Assembly (NCBI RefSeq): GCF_036711975.1
Contig: NC_091971.1
Coordinates: forward strand, 15,445,501-15,509,500
Length of the DNA: 64,000 bases
Direction of reading: 5' to 3'
From: Onthophagus taurus
Lineage: Eukaryota > Arthropoda > Insecta > Coleoptera > Scarabaeidae
Positions 1 to 11,275 of the stretch are shown in pieces (the first letter of the stretch is position 1; every line of letters begins with the position of its first letter). Made by a program: the position numbers and the translations under genes. The notes under the pieces are model-generated. The model saw only the letters and a program-made list of their open reading frames with translations, was not told the DNA's origin and made no database searches.

Positions 1-760
1 AGGTATAATTGACGATAAATATTTGGATTCAAATTCCATCTTTTGCAATTAAAGTCTGGATGTCATAAAACGAAATATAACCAAGTTTTATGTCAAATGT
101 CCTCAAAGTACCAAAGTTAACGCAAGAAGTTTGTTAACCGTTGCAGGTAAAGTGGTCTTTCTGAGCAATGTACAACAAAAATTGATGATTTTCCACATTG
201 CCCGTTTCCGAAAATTTTTAACAAGTCTCTTAATTGTTTTTTTTATCTACTAAAAATCCAAATTTTTCCTCAAATTGCCTTAAAACTGCATTGTAACTAC
301 TGTTCCCCAATCCATTGCACTATAAATATTTAATGTTGTAATGCAAACATGATCAAGTAATATTTAACAATAGATTAAAGCTAAACTATCAAATAATAAT
401 TGTTAGTTCACTCAGATCATTTGGTTTTATTGTAAAACGGAATATTAGAAACAAATTTTAAGAAAAAACTCATTTTTTCTTTTATATGCTAAATTAATAA
501 AATTTGGCATATCGCTATAATTTAACATAACAAACATTTTATCTTAGTCAACTTTTGTTGTACATTGCTCAGAAAGACCACTTTACCTGCAACGGTTAAC
601 AAACTTTTTGCGTTAACTTTGGTACTTTGAGGACATTTGACGTAAAACTTGGTTATATTTCGTTTTATGACATCCAGACTTTAATTGCAAAAGATGGAAT
701 TTGAATTCAAAAATTTATCGTCAATTATACCTTACGGGGACACAATCCGGGGACACACTG
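1..760. mobile_element. Palindromic Tc1/mariner-type MITE, left tip cut by window edge
   Basis: Bases 1-190 and about 550-733 are near-perfect inverted repeats of each other (roughly 185 bp per arm) separated by an AT-rich spacer. The right arm continues to a tip ending CACACTG followed by TATA, which looks like a Tc1/mariner end at a TA target. The matching left tip of about 30 bp lies outside the window. No transposase reading frame is present, so it is non-autonomous. The arms differ at only a few positions, so the insertion is not very old. Family assignment is inferred from the TA target and tip alone. Confidence 0.8.
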
Positions 761-764
761 TATA

Positions 765-1220
765 TAAATTTTTTTTTGAGATTATGTTCTTAATTATTGA
801 TCAAATTAAAAATTTTTATTAATAATATTTGTTTAGAATTACTTCAGGAACAGTGTTTGTTAATAAAATTTTTTGCTAACTTGAAATTTTAATTTCCCTC
901 TGAATAGTATGCTATCAAAATTATTTATCTCAACAATTATTGTTTTTATTAAAAAATGTTTTAAATAAAATTTGTTTCAATTTCGATTTTAAATCAATTA
1001 TCTTAATAAAAAAATTTTACATCACTATTAATTAAGCATCTAAGTGTAATTATGTATAAAAATTTAAAAATTATTATTTTGAGGTTATCTCCTTAATTAT
1101 TGATTAAATCAAAAAAAGTTGTTGACAAAGTTTGTTTAGAATTATTTAAGCAACAATTTTTGTTAACACAATTTTTTTCTAACTTGAAATTTTAATTTCC
1201 CACTGAACAGTATGGTATTC
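765..1220. repeat. Two diverged AT-rich tandem repeat copies, ~304 bp apart
   Basis: A segment containing TTAATTATTGAT, then TTTGTTTAGAATTA, then AACTTGAAATTTTAATTTCCC occurs at about 770-905 and again at about 1070-1215. The copies are clearly diverged. Nothing coding was seen. Confidence 0.6.
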
Positions 1221-2650
1221 TTTTAATCAAGATTTTCTGAGAACGAGTGGAGGGGGGAAATCGTTTTGTTACAAAAGTTCCATGCCCTGATCATAACCTT
1301 AGTCACGTAATACATCACTTCTCTTCCAGTATCCTCTGTCTCTAGAAAAACTTCAGAGATACTGTTTATATTCAATTCTTTTCCGATCTTATTTTGTACA
1401 TCTTGTCTTAATGCTGCGAAATGAACCCAACCCAACCCATAAGATCGCATGCATCCTCGTGTATTTCATCTTACCACGACTAGTCATTTCACATACATTT
1501 AAAAATCCTCTTTAGCAACTTCTCGTATGGGCTGTAATATTTGCATCAAAATCTACTTATGCACTGAACAGTCACCTAAATCATATCATCAGATCCAACA
1601 GAATAAATGGCAAAACGGTGTGTGAGTGACCTCTCTCGCTATTCATAAATAATGAAAGATATAAACTCTTGGGTTCAAATCGGGTGTTTGGTAATGCAAT
1701 GGGAACTTATTTTTACTTTGAAAGCAATACCAATAAGTCTACAAAGTTAGTTTTAAAGACAAGATGTTCTTATTTACCTCTTTACTGAATTAGATAATGA
1801 TAATAAATTTAGTTCTAGATTAACTGAACGTTCCAACAAAACCTAACGAAATTAATTAAATAAAGGACATGGCAACATTGTAGATTGGGTAATAAAATTA
1901 CGATAAAATTGATGAAAAATTTCCCCACTTCACACCGAACGCGGTAATTAGCGAGTAGTAATAAGTTTTTTAATTAATTAATAATTAGTTACTGTCATCT
2001 TTTGGCACATTTGAACTTGTTTCTGAAGAAGGTTGCATCTAAAACGTTAAATGGTGTTTTAATAGACGCAGTTTTTTCTAGTTTTAGATTTATTTCTAAT
2101 ATGACTGACCGTGAAAGTCTACCAATTTATTATTATTTCTGTGTTTTTAAGTTATTTTTAAACTGTATTAAAATTTTGTAATTTATCTCACTTTAAAAGA
2201 TTATTTAAATTATTCAAAATAATAATAGTAACTTGTTATAGGAGACAGAGACACGTGCGTGTTCCAAAAAGAGCGTTAAAATAGCATCTTACGTAATTTC
2301 TTTTTAAGACGTTTCGTTTTCTATCGTTTTTCGAGCGTTTCACAATGAGGTCCCGTTATTAAATAACGAAAATTAATCGGCTTCTCCACAATATGCGACT
2401 TGTCGAATTGCGTAATTTAGCGAAATCATCCACCTCCTTGAAATTCTACGAATCCTCTTCTTCTTCGTATAAATAAGCGATTAACAAATATCATGAGCTG
2501 GCATTCGTCTCTGACATTTAAAAACGTGTATTCCTCTAATAATAACCGTAATAGAAAATACCTTCGCATAAATAAACCAAGCTAGAGATAGGTTGTACCA
2601 TTTTAGATTCCGGGGTTAGATGCTAAATAAAAATTAAATTTTTTCAAATG
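1221..2650. other. Intergenic stretch, no gene recognised
   Basis: AT-rich DNA. A 75-residue open frame at 1223-1450 (-) has fairly balanced composition and could be a transposon relic, but I do not recognise it. A more GC-balanced patch at about 2230-2500 lies in the 3' flank of the first cuticle gene. No RNA gene or repeat was identified. Confidence 0.4.
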
Positions 2651-2850
2651 ACTCATTTATTCAACAAAAAATTAATTCTAATTTTTTTTACATTTTTTTT
2701 ACTGTACAATTATTAAAATAACAATTATTAATTACTTTTTTTTACATGTTGAGCAAATTATTTTGATTAATTACAAAAATAGGGGTAACGGGAAACTTTG
2801 GAAATTTTAGGAAAATTTTTGAATGGCTTAAAGGGTTTGTAAAAACATTT

Positions 2851-3302
2851 TTAAGGGGCAACTGGAAGATGGGCTCCTTGTGGTTGGAAACCGTTTTCAT
2901 CAGCAATGTATTGGACAGCATAAGTTACACCATCAGGGCCAACGTATTGGAATTGACCACGAACTGCAATTGCTTCGTTTTCAGCACCTTGGTTAAGAAG
3001 TTGTCCTTGTTCTTGGGCACTAATTCCGTTACTAGTTTCGTAACTACATAATAAAACATGATTTATAAGATTATTATTGGAGACAAAAAAATGTTTAATT
3101 CTAACTTACGCATAGTTAAATCCATCAGTTCCAATATTATCGAAATCAGCTTTGACAATTACAGCATCTTTATCGCCGGAGATAGCAGCGCCCAAGGCAA
3201 CAGTTAAAACGGTAGCGAAAACGATAGCCTAACAACGCGAATCGAATAAAGTGTAAATTAAAAGAAATTTATTTAATAAAAAAATAAACTTACGAATTTC
3301 AT
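2851..3302 (-). CDS. RR-1 cuticle protein (chitin-binding), 3 exons
   Basis: Small secreted structural protein expected to bind chitin in the cuticle. Exons on the minus strand are 3294-3302 (ATG AAA TTC), 3110-3228 and 2851-3043; introns start with GTAAGT and end in TTAG and GTAG. The joined frame gives 106 residues. It begins with a signal peptide ([16 protein letters not shown]), then a spacer with [13 protein letters not shown], then the RR-1 domain: NYAYETSNGI, a Gln-rich turn, the aromatic-rich strand [12 protein letters not shown], and [15 protein letters not shown] near the C terminus. This matches the RR-1 consensus almost fully. The minus-strand AATAAA is at 2656-2661. The gene is divergent from its neighbour at 4447. 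Confidence in the gene model is high; its precise name within the family cannot be given. Confidence 0.94.
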
Positions 3303-3362
3303 TTTTGTTGATTTGGTTTTATCGTTGAGATAATACACGTTGTTTCTATTTTTGAGTGAAAC

Positions 3363-3399
3363 ACTGACCTAATACCCCATCTGCTACCACCTTATATAC
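3363..3399 (-). promoter_or_regulatory. Core promoter: TATA box plus TCAGT initiator
   Basis: On the minus strand TATATAAG lies at 3392-3399 and the arthropod initiator TCAGT at 3363-3367. The first bases of the two motifs are 32 bp apart. The initiator is about 61 bp upstream of the ATG of the 2851-3302 cuticle gene. Confidence 0.75.
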
Positions 3400-3419
3400 C
3401 CGAGAGATCGTTTCATTTC

Positions 3420-4390
3420 CAAAAATTAATCCCTCCTCTTCAAAAAAAAGTAAAAGAAGAAGTAGAACCAGGATGGATCCATATTTAGTGGACGTTAACG
3501 TAACAGAAAGATATTCGGGGAGTCCTTCGACACTGATTTACATAACTCGGCCTAGGTTCTTTACGATTCTCACAAAAAAAAGATTCAAATGTCAACGTCT
3601 TCGTAGTAATCGAAGTTAGAAAAAGAGATGGATCTCTTTTGCTCTTCTTTTAAAGTAGGTATAGTTTTAAGGTCTTCGATTGTTGCAAAATCCACGACGT
3701 GTTTAGTGGTAACCTGATAAATGGGCGGGATTTGTCTTCTTCGTTTGGTACAACATCGGAAATGCTACACTTTCTCTTTGTTCGTTGGTCATCGACGTTA
3801 GATAACTTGTACGAGATAAATTTAAAAAAACATGATTTGTTATCATCAATCTAAAACAATGCTTTTATTATTCGAAATGAAAGGATTAATTTTCTACGAT
3901 GAGTGATGAAGTCTTCGTTTGCATTGTAGGTGCCCTTGATATTTTCCAAGTTATTTCGAATTTATTAATACACTCATAATATATCTTCATTCTCGCTGTT
4001 AATTACAATTTTTTGTATAATAGTAGTATATAATAAAAATTCTAGACCTTGAATTGAAAGTGAGATTTTTGTTAAATATTCCAAAAGTTTATCAAACAAT
4101 TACGTAATAAAATCATCGTAACACCTATCTTACACAAAAAGGTATACGTAAATTTAAATTTTAAATATTCCCATAAAAAAAGAATTTCATTCGTCCAAAA
4201 CGTTAATAATTTAGTGTCTTTTCCATGCAAACGGCTAGTTTCTTGCGCAAACGAAAAGTGTGCCATTAGCTCGATGGCATTTGTATACGAAGATTCGTGC
4301 GTGAGATGACGCCCTGAAGGAAGAGAACCGCAACGGGGAGAAGACCTATCATTTTTTTCTACTTCAACATTTATCATATTCGCGCGCGAC
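3420..4390. promoter_or_regulatory. Shared upstream region of two divergent cuticle genes
   Basis: About 1 kb between the start of the minus-strand cuticle gene at 3302 and the plus-strand gene at 4447. No coding sequence was seen; the open frame at 4072-4392 (-) looks accidental and runs into the promoter. Any enhancers shared by the divergent pair would lie here, but none is recognisable by eye. Confidence 0.4.
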
Positions 4391-4394
4391 ATCG

Positions 4395-4400
4395 TATAAA
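4395..4400 (+). promoter_or_regulatory. TATA box of the 4447 cuticle gene
   Basis: TATAAA sits 52 bp before the ATG. About 33 bp downstream the sequence TCATT may serve as initiator, less canonical than the TCAGT of the neighbouring genes. Confidence 0.65.
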
Positions 4401-4446
4401 TTGCACGCCATTATTAGATGACCGATTCATTCGACAAGAAACCAAA

Positions 4447-4854
4447 ATGAAGCTCGTATGTATTATTTAATTTTATAAACATAAATTTAGGACTTTCTCT
4501 TATTTAAACAGCTAGTCGTTTTTGCCGTATTATTCTATTTTGCATCTTCAGCTTCTGTTGAAAATCCTAAAGGTCAAGTGGTTGAAGGAATTGGAGGATA
4601 CAATTTTGGGTGAGTAAAGGACAAACAGGAAAAGTAATAAGAAAGAGAAAATATTGTTTTTTAGATTTGCGACTAGTAATGGAATATATGTCGAAGAGAA
4701 GGGATTGTTACAAAATGTTGGTAATTGGGATGAGGGGATTGCTGTACAAGGAAAATACGAATATACAGCACCTAATGGTGCTGTTTATATAGTAGACTAC
4801 GTTGCCGATAATAATGGATTTAGACCAAAAATTCAATATAAGAAAGGACCTTAA
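4447..4854 (+). CDS. Divergent RR-1 cuticle protein, 3 exons
   Basis: Exons are 4447-4455 (ATG AAG CTC), 4512-4609 and 4665-4854, with donors GTATGT and GTGAGT and acceptors ACAG and TTAG. The product is 98 residues: signal peptide MKLLVVFAVLFYFASSAS, a short Gly-rich linker, then an RR-1 domain reading FGFATSNGIYVEEKG ... VQGKYEYTAPNGAVY ... VADNNGFRP. It differs from its paralogues: the usual YET is FAT, ADENGF is ADNNGF, and the GAHLP tail is replaced by a short basic end (YKKGP). Intron 2 is in the same place and phase as in the genes at 2851 and 9827. AATAAA is at 4897-4902. It is the most diverged three-exon member here, apparently functional. Confidence 0.92.
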
Positions 4855-4896
4855 CTTAATACTTTAGTGATATTATTTAATATAAATATTAATGTA

Positions 4897-4902
4897 AATA
4901 AA
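4897..4902 (+). terminator. Polyadenylation signal AATAAA
   Basis: Canonical AATAAA 43 bp after the stop codon of the 4447-4854 cuticle gene. Confidence 0.7.
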
Positions 4903-4909
4903 ATGTTTA

Positions 4910-5625
4910 ATAATATAAGAGATCGAAGAAAATCTTCTTGTAGTATTGATGTGTTGATTTAACACCTCCCATTGTATCATTGTAATCTATTACCACTACA
5001 GGCTTGTTTATCACTTCCTCTCTTCATTTTTATCACTTCAATTTTTTGTCTTTGAGATCTTGCAGTATTTCATTTCTGGGTACTTTTAGGATGCCATAAA
5101 CGTCCGTTTTTTTATATTACAATATCGACTAATTGTGGAGAATTGTAGAAATTATTCATTGTAAGGCAATTTCCATTGTTCAAAAGATGTTTTGCAAATG
5201 TAACCATAACTTGTGACGACACTGAAAGATTTTTAGTAAGTATGAGTTGTTTCGGAAAAGAACAAATTGCCAAGAGTTGTACATCAGTGAATTCGAGCTT
5301 AAACCAAACGGAACGTACAATTTAGATTCGCCCGAGTTAATTCGGGTTTGCGTCAAAAACACAATAATAAGTAATAGTACTACTCTTGATGGCAGAAAAG
5401 GTTGAATCGGTAGTAATACGAGTACAACATGAGTAGCTGACAACTCCAATAATGTTGAGCATTGAGTTTATCTCCGAATATTCTTTCATTCAGTTATATC
5501 TTGATAAGTCAAATCAAACGACTATGACAAAATTTTTCATTATAGCAGGATGTAGCTAAACCAATTCTTTACCATAAATCCAGATTATCGATTCTAAAAG
5601 TCAGTTGTATGTCAACCGCATACAG
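4910..5625. other. Intergenic stretch, no gene recognised
   Basis: The minus-strand open frame at 5180-5449 has no recognisable motif. No repeat or RNA gene was seen. Confidence 0.4.
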
Positions 5626-5634
5626 AAACTAATT

Positions 5635-5953
5635 ACCAGACTTTATACAGGTAAATGAGTTAGATGTAAGTAAAGCGAATATAACCGAACTCTGGGAGGA
5701 ACTGGGGACTGAACTCTCGAGACCAAACAGAAATATTCCTAGGGAGGTATGCGTAAGAATTATGGATCTGTTTAGAAGAGTGGAGCCCTGGCCAACGGCA
5801 GTTGTTGTGATGATGGCGGAGGATAATGGGAAAGTAATGGAAAGAAAGAATTTTGATGAGAAGATGGAAGAAATGGAGAAGAGGATTGAGAAAAGGATAG
5901 CAGGAGCAATGGAAATCTGGAAAGAAGCTGGGGATAGAGAGTATGAAGGCTAG
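5635..5953 (+). pseudogene. Orphan coding-like fragment with a charged coiled coil
   Basis: A frame open from about 5635 to the TAG at 5951-5953 has strongly coding-like composition: a Trp- and Glu-containing block (ELWEELGTELSRP), then DLFRRVEPWPTAVVVMMAEDNG, then a Glu/Lys coiled coil of about 40 residues. It has no convincing start codon, and an AG at its beginning could be a splice acceptor. A second frame (5968-6162) follows. It could be a piece of a transposon protein or a lost exon. I do not recognise the family. Confidence 0.35.
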
Positions 5954-6109
5954 AGCTTTTAAGAGGGGTGCGGGAAGCAACCTGGAAAGAGGTGATGTTG
6001 AAAAGCGTAAACAGGTTGAAAAACATGAGGATATTAATAGGGGAAGAGTCTAAATTAGTGTTATTAAATTATGTCTTTATAACAAACTTGTTATGTGTAA
6101 TAGTGTTAA

Positions 6110-8200
6110 TACTTGTTTTGTATGAAAACTTTTTTCCATCAGATGTAATTAATGAGTTATAACCGAAAATGATCAAAAACATCAAAATTATTGGGTTGGG
6201 TTGGTACTACTGATCGATGGATTAAAATAACTTATAGGATATGTTTTATGGGTTAATTCTAAAACTTTTTTATATGAAAACTTTTTTTCCATCAGATATA
6301 ATTAATGAGTTATAAAAGAAAATTGATGAAAACGTCAAATTTTCTATTTTTCTTGAGTTGGGTTGGAAATGCTGATTGATAGAGTAAATATCTTTATTCA
6401 ATACGTCTTATGAGTGAATTCTAAACATTTTTTGTTAAAAAAAATAATTCTCCACCATGCACAATTAATGAGTTATAACCGAAAATGATCAAAAACATCA
6501 AAATTTTGTTTTATTATTGGGTTGGGTTGGTACTACTGATCGATGTATTAAAATAACTTATTGGATATGTATTATGAGTTAATTCTAAAACTTTTTTGTA
6601 TGAAAACTTTTTTTCTGTCAGATATACTTAATGAGATATAAAAGAAAATTGATGAAAACGTCAAAGCTTCTATTTTTTTTAAGTTGGGTTGGTAATGCTG
6701 ATTGATGGAGTAAATATCTTTATTCAATACGTCTTATGAGTTAATTCTAATAATTTTTTGTTAAAGAAATCATTCTCCATCACGCATAATTAATGAGTTA
6801 TAACCGAAAATGATCAAAGATATCAAAACTTGGTTTTATTATCGGGTTGGGTTGGTACTACTGATCGATGGATTTTAAAGTAACTTAATGGATATGCTTT
6901 ATGAGTTAATTCTAAAACTTTTTTGTATGAAAACTTTTTTTCTGTCAGATATAATTAATGAGATATAAAAGAAAATTGATGCAAACATCCAAATTTCTAT
7001 TTTTCTTGAGTTGAGTTGAATATGCTAATTGATGGAGTAAATATCTTTATTCAATACGTCTCATGAGTTAATTCTAAACATTTTTTGTTAAAAAAATAAT
7101 TCTGCATCATGCACAATTAATGAGTTATAACCGAAAATGATCAAAAACATCAACATTTTGTTTTATTATTGGGTTGGGTTGGTACTATTGATCGATGGAT
7201 TAAAGTAACTTATTGGGTATGTTTTATGGGTTACTTCTAAATCTTTTTTGTATGAAAACTTTTTTCCATCAGATATAATTAATGAGTTATAAAAGAAAAT
7301 TGATGCAAACGTCAAAATTTCTATTTTTTTAAGTTGGGTTGGTAATGCTGATTGATAGAGTAAATATCTTTATTCAATACGTCTTATGAGTGAATTCTAA
7401 ACATTTTTTGTTAAAAAAATAATTCTCCACCATGCACAATTAATGAGTTATAACCGAAAATGATCAAAAACATCAAAATTTTGTTTTATTATTGGGTTGG
7501 GTTGGTACTATTGATCGATGGATTAAAGTAACTTATTGGGTATGTTTTATGGGTTACTTCTAAATCTTTTTTGTATGAAAACTTTTTTCCATCAGATATA
7601 ATTAATGAGTTATAAAAGAAAATTGATGAAAACGTCAAAATTTCTATTTTTTTAAGTTGGGTTGGTAATGCTGATTGATGAAGTAAATATCTTTATTCAA
7701 TACGTCTTATGAGATAATTCTAAAAATTTTTTGTTAAAAAAATAATTCTGCATCATGCACAATTAATGAGTTATAACCGAAAATGATCAAATACATCAAA
7801 ATTTTGTTTTATTATTGAGTTGGGTTGGTACTATTGATCGATGGATTAAAATAACTTATTAGATAAGTTTTATGGGTTAATTCTAAATCTTTTTTGTATG
7901 AAAACTTTTTTGCCATCAGATATAATTAATGAGTTATAAAAGAAAATTGCTGAAAACGTCAAAATTTCTTTTTTTTTTAAGTTGGGTTTGTAATGCTGAT
8001 TGATGGAGAAAATATCATTATTCTATACGTCTTATGAGTTAATTCTAAACATTGTTTGTTAAAAAAATAATTCTCTACTATGCACAATTAATGAGTCATA
8101 ACCGAAAATGATCAAAAACATCAAATTTTGATGTTTTATTATTGGGTTGGTTTGGTACTACTGATCGATAGATTAAAATAACTTATTGGATAAGTTTTTT
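6110..8200. repeat. Satellite-like array, ~325-bp dimeric unit (two ~163-bp halves)
   Basis: The phrase GGGTTGGGTTGGTACTACTG recurs at about 6191, 6519, 6843, 7170, 7493, 7818 and 8143, a period of about 325 bp. Each unit has two related halves: one with GGTACTACTGATCGATGG and ATAACCGAAAATGATCAAA, one with GGTAATGCTGATTGATGG and ATAAAAGAAAATTGATG. Both halves share AATTAATGAGTTATAA. About six and a half units are present at high identity. No transposon ends were found around it. Confidence 0.9.
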
Positions 8201-8204
8201 ATAA

Positions 8205-8640
8205 GTTTAAAAATTATGGCAAACGTGTCAACATGATGCCTAAATAGAAAATGATATTTAAATTTCGACAAATATATGGGAGCTATTTAGTCTTAACCTC
8301 TCTCTCTAAAGTTGTAAACGGAGGCTTTATTTATTTAATTCTACTGTGCATACTTGATCCCATTTCAATAATCTTATTTCACATCCTATCTAATAAAATG
8401 GCCCATTGGGCTCTAAATCATCGGAGTCTTCAAGGTGTCAATTATTATATGTACAAGCATTATTCTTCTTAATGTGTCTTCTCTATTACTGAAGGTTGGC
8501 GATAATTTCGGCAAAGTGCTCTCTGTTTTTGCTATTCATAATTTTGTCCGCTCTGGGCCTCTTTTTCGTTCAAGCTTCTTTTCCATTATGAGTCGTAGGA
8601 AGTTCTATTTTTTCCTTCTATAAGTATGCCTTAGATAACT
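8205..8640. other. Gap with no recognised feature
   Basis: AT-rich DNA between the 325-bp array and a retrotransposon fragment. The open frames at 8251-8472 and 8435-8623 have no recognised motif. Confidence 0.35.
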
Positions 8641-8644
8641 TGTT

Positions 8645-9139
8645 TTCCGTATTCCACCTCATCAGTGGAGACGTGCTCCGCCCAAGAGATCTTCAGCATT
8701 CTTCGGAAAATCCACATTTCAAAGGTTACATCAGCCTCATACCATTAATTTCAAGAATCCATGCTTCCACGTACATTTTCTCAAATCTGTATCGAACATT
8801 CAGTGACAAGATGGAATTTACTAGGAGTTTCTGCATTCTTTGAAAAGTGGATCTGGCATATTCTATACTAGCTCGCACTTCAACCTCGTGGTCAAGATCG
8901 TCAGTTATCCAGCAACCTAGATATTGAAATCTGTGTACGGGTTCTATCTGCTTGTTGTAGATACGAATATTAATGCAGGGATTTGGAATACGTGTCACAG
9001 CTATTACTTTTGTTTTCTTTATGTTTATTTTTAACCCTGGAGTATCTTCTTTCTTGGTCACGGCATTCAAAAGTCGTTGCAAGCCCTCAGCACTGCCTAT
9101 TGACTCCGTTGACTTTGATTCTTTCCTTAATATGTTCAA
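8645..9139 (-). pseudogene. Non-LTR retrotransposon reverse-transcriptase C-terminal fragment
   Basis: Reading leftwards, the frame 9139-8726 encodes GLKINIKKTKVIAVTR, then FQYLGCWITDDLDHEVEVRA and IEYARSTFQRMQKLLVN, the thumb and C-terminal region of insect non-LTR ORF2 reverse transcriptases. After a frame change near 8730 it continues as MWIFRRMLKISWAEHVS, the expected next motif of the family. The catalytic YADD region is absent. It is a 5'-truncated, frameshifted dead copy. Confidence 0.82.
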
Positions 9140-9179
9140 TAGAATTTTGAAAGATTTCTTTCACAGTAAGCATTAATTT

Positions 9180-9650
9180 AGTAGAGTACATAAATTTTAA
9201 ATAAATATGACATCGATGTTTTAACGAGCTTGTTTCAATAGTATTAACAACCATATTTTTGCTTTTTTGGCAAAATAAGATTTTATTCTTAACTTTGTCC
9301 GTGTAATACAATATATAACTTATTATTTTTCGAAGAAGTTGTTCTTTAATGACGTCATCTTTGGTTTGGTGGCGACCACAATGAATGAATTTGAATTGAA
9401 TTTTAATAATTAAACAAAATGACATTTAACTTATTATGCGTTGATGTGGGATTGAAGGATGCAATAACATTATGATATCAACGATGATGGTAGACTGGAT
9501 GACAAATAAATAAATATTAAGTAGTTTGGTTTTCACTCGAATTACGATGAACGTGTTTGGATTAAATGGATAAACGATTAAATTAAAAAAAGAATAAATT
9601 GTTTTAAATAATTAATTAAATTAGTAATAAAAATCAAGATTAATATGAAT
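9180..9650. other. Intergenic stretch, no gene recognised
   Basis: 3' flank of the 9827-10248 gene. The long open frame at 9087-9425 (-) beyond the retrotransposon fragment has no recognisable motif. Confidence 0.35.
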
Positions 9651-9826
9651 AAAAATCATAATTTTATTTCATTTATAAATATGTACAGGTACAAAAATAG
9701 AAAAATTACAAATCTATCTAAAAGCAATGAAAAAAAGAAAGTTAAAAATAATCTATTTTCATTTTGGATAGGCTGTAGTAACTTTAGTTATTTCACAATA
9801 TCTTCCAAATCGCTTTTATTGTTTTA

Positions 9827-10248
9827 TTACGCTCTCGGTAAATGAGCTCCTTGTGGTTGAAAACCGTTTTCATCAGCAATGTAAGTCACCGTGTAAGTAA
9901 CACCATCTGGACCTAAATAAGAGTATTGTCCCCTAACAGCAATCGCTTCATTATCAGTACCGGGATTCACCAATTGGCCTTGTTCTTGAGCCGAAATTCT
10001 ATTACTAGTTTCATAACTAAAAAAAATTATTATTGGTTTGAATAAATGAATAAAAAAATGAATAAATTCTTACGCATAATTATATCCATCGACACCAATG
10101 TTATCAAAATCGTTTCTTAGAACAACAGCATCTCTATCGTATTGGGGAGCAGCGAAAGCAACAGCAACAAATAACAAGATTACCTATGCAAAAAAAGTCC
10201 AACTTAAAAATTTAATAAAAAAAAAACTTTTTAACTAACCACTTTCAT
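9827..10248 (-). CDS. RR-1 cuticle protein, 3 exons
   Basis: Exons on the minus strand are 10240-10248 (ATG AAA GTG), 10074-10183 and 9827-10016; donors are GTTAGT and GTAAGA. The product is 102 residues: signal peptide MKVVILLFVAVAFAA, linker with DRDAVVLRNDFDNIGVDG, then the RR-1 domain YNYAYETSNRIS ... VRGQYSYLGPDGVTY ... [15 protein letters not shown] and a short end RA. One unusual change is NRI for NGI in the YETSNGI motif. It is close in sequence to the products at 2851 and 27538, consistent with tandem duplication. It lies upstream of, and divergent from, the plus-strand gene at 15977, but 5.7 kb of hAT-borne repeats now separates them. Confidence 0.94.
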
Positions 10249-10307
10249 TTTTGATGAAGACTATAACTTTTTTCTATTAGAATAGATGATTAGAACACGT
10301 TTGAAGC

Positions 10308-10344
10308 ACTGATACGTTTCGGTTCTCAGCTCGAGATATTTATA
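10308..10344 (-). promoter_or_regulatory. Core promoter: TATAAATA plus TCAGT initiator
   Basis: On the minus strand TATAAATA occupies 10337-10344 and TCAGT 10308-10312, again 32 bp apart. The initiator is 60 bp from the ATG of the 9827-10248 gene. Confidence 0.78.
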
Positions 10345-10690
10345 GGGAAAAACGAAAGTAAACCCATTTTTTTTTCGGTCGTGGCCCCACTCTTTTCGCA
10401 GGGGTGACCCAACCCAGTATCCAATCGAATACTGTGGCCGTTAAATTAGACGAGAAGAAATCTTCTTTCACACGAACTTGCAAGCAACCAGAATATTATG
10501 CCGTAATAACCATATAAAGATCGTCGGCTTTGTTATAAAATTTTATTTTATTGAAACAGTTTGAGTCGCAAGTTTCTAGTTGTTGCATTAACCGACAATT
10601 TTTTTGTTTATTAATTATAAAAAAGTTGTTGAAAATATGAGTATATGTTTCATTATCATTAATATGAAATCTAGCGCTGCATAACAATTA
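10345..10690. other. Upstream flank of the 9827 cuticle gene
   Basis: A GC-richer patch at about 10375-10440 lies just upstream of the core promoter, then AT-rich DNA. No coding sequence was seen. Confidence 0.35.
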
Positions 10691-10890
10691 AAACTAGCAC
10701 TAGACCTAGTTCTAGAAACATTCGGGTTTAGCCGTGCGTTTCATAAGATGACTAAACCTGAATGTTTCTACTTCTAGTTTGTTTTGCACTTGCACTGTCA
10801 CTAGAACTAACACTATACCTAGAACTAGAATCATTCGGATTTAACCGTCTTTAGAGACGTGCGGCTAAACCCAAATGATTCAAGTTCTAG
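10690..10890. repeat. Foldback (hairpin) interspersed repeat with CTAG-rich arms, left part
   Basis: Two hairpins: AGAAACATTCGGGTTTAGCC pairing with ACTAAACCTGAATGTTTCT (10713-10773), and GAATCATTCGGATTTAACC pairing with GGCTAAACCCAAATGATTC (10829-10882). The arms are flanked by a motif like CTAGAACTAACACTATACC. The second palindrome is interrupted by the hAT element at 10891 and resumes at 14667. Related copies lie near 26770-26880, 32100-32175 and 53440-53651. Confidence 0.75.
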
Positions 10891-10985
10891 TAGTGGTGGA
10901 CCGGATATCCGGCAACTATCCGGCCATTTTTTAAAATCCGGTCGGATACTGGATAGTTACCAAATATCCGGCTTTGGCCGGATAT

Positions 10986-11275
10986 TTAAAATCTATTACT
11001 TATAATGGTAGAGTACCATTCACAGGAATTAGTATCTCTTTTAGGTGTTGGACACTGCAAATAATAATCAAGTTCAATTCCAATAGGACTTCTTTCATTG
11101 AATACAATTTTATTTATATCAGGCATGTCATTAGAAACCTCCTTGTAACAATCCCAATACGATATATAAAATCTCTTGCTGCAATTTCGTCTAATTTCCT
11201 TCTCTTCGCTTGTAATTTATCATCACATTCATTACTAACAGAACTGTCGCTGTTATCACTTTCGATTATTAATTA
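10986..11275 (-). pseudogene. Relic of a hAT-like transposase C-terminal region
   Basis: The minus strand reads, across frames, KRRKLDEIAARDFIYRIGIV then INKIVFNERSPIGIELDYYL followed by QCPTPKR. The run of acidic residues and the ELDYYL..P pattern suggest the region before the hAT dimerisation domain. Versions of the same sequence occupy the same place in the elements at 53652 and 17544, so this is the residual coding part of one family. It is frameshifted and lacks the W..N / SSxRxFS block. The assignment is inferred from position and weak motifs. Confidence 0.45.

Noticed and set aside
2869-3051. 60-residue plus-strand frame at the first cuticle gene
   Set aside because: Antisense shadow of exon 3 of the minus-strand RR-1 gene.
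4072-4392. 106-residue minus-strand frame upstream of the 4447 gene
   Set aside because: No recognisable motif, low-complexity Phe/Leu/Asn content, and it overlaps the promoter of the cuticle gene.
6110-8200. GGGTTGGGTTGG runs as telomeric repeats or G-quadruplex DNA
   Set aside because: Only one short run per half-unit, with too few G-tracts for a stable quadruplex and no tandem TTAGG- or TCAGG-like telomere repeat.
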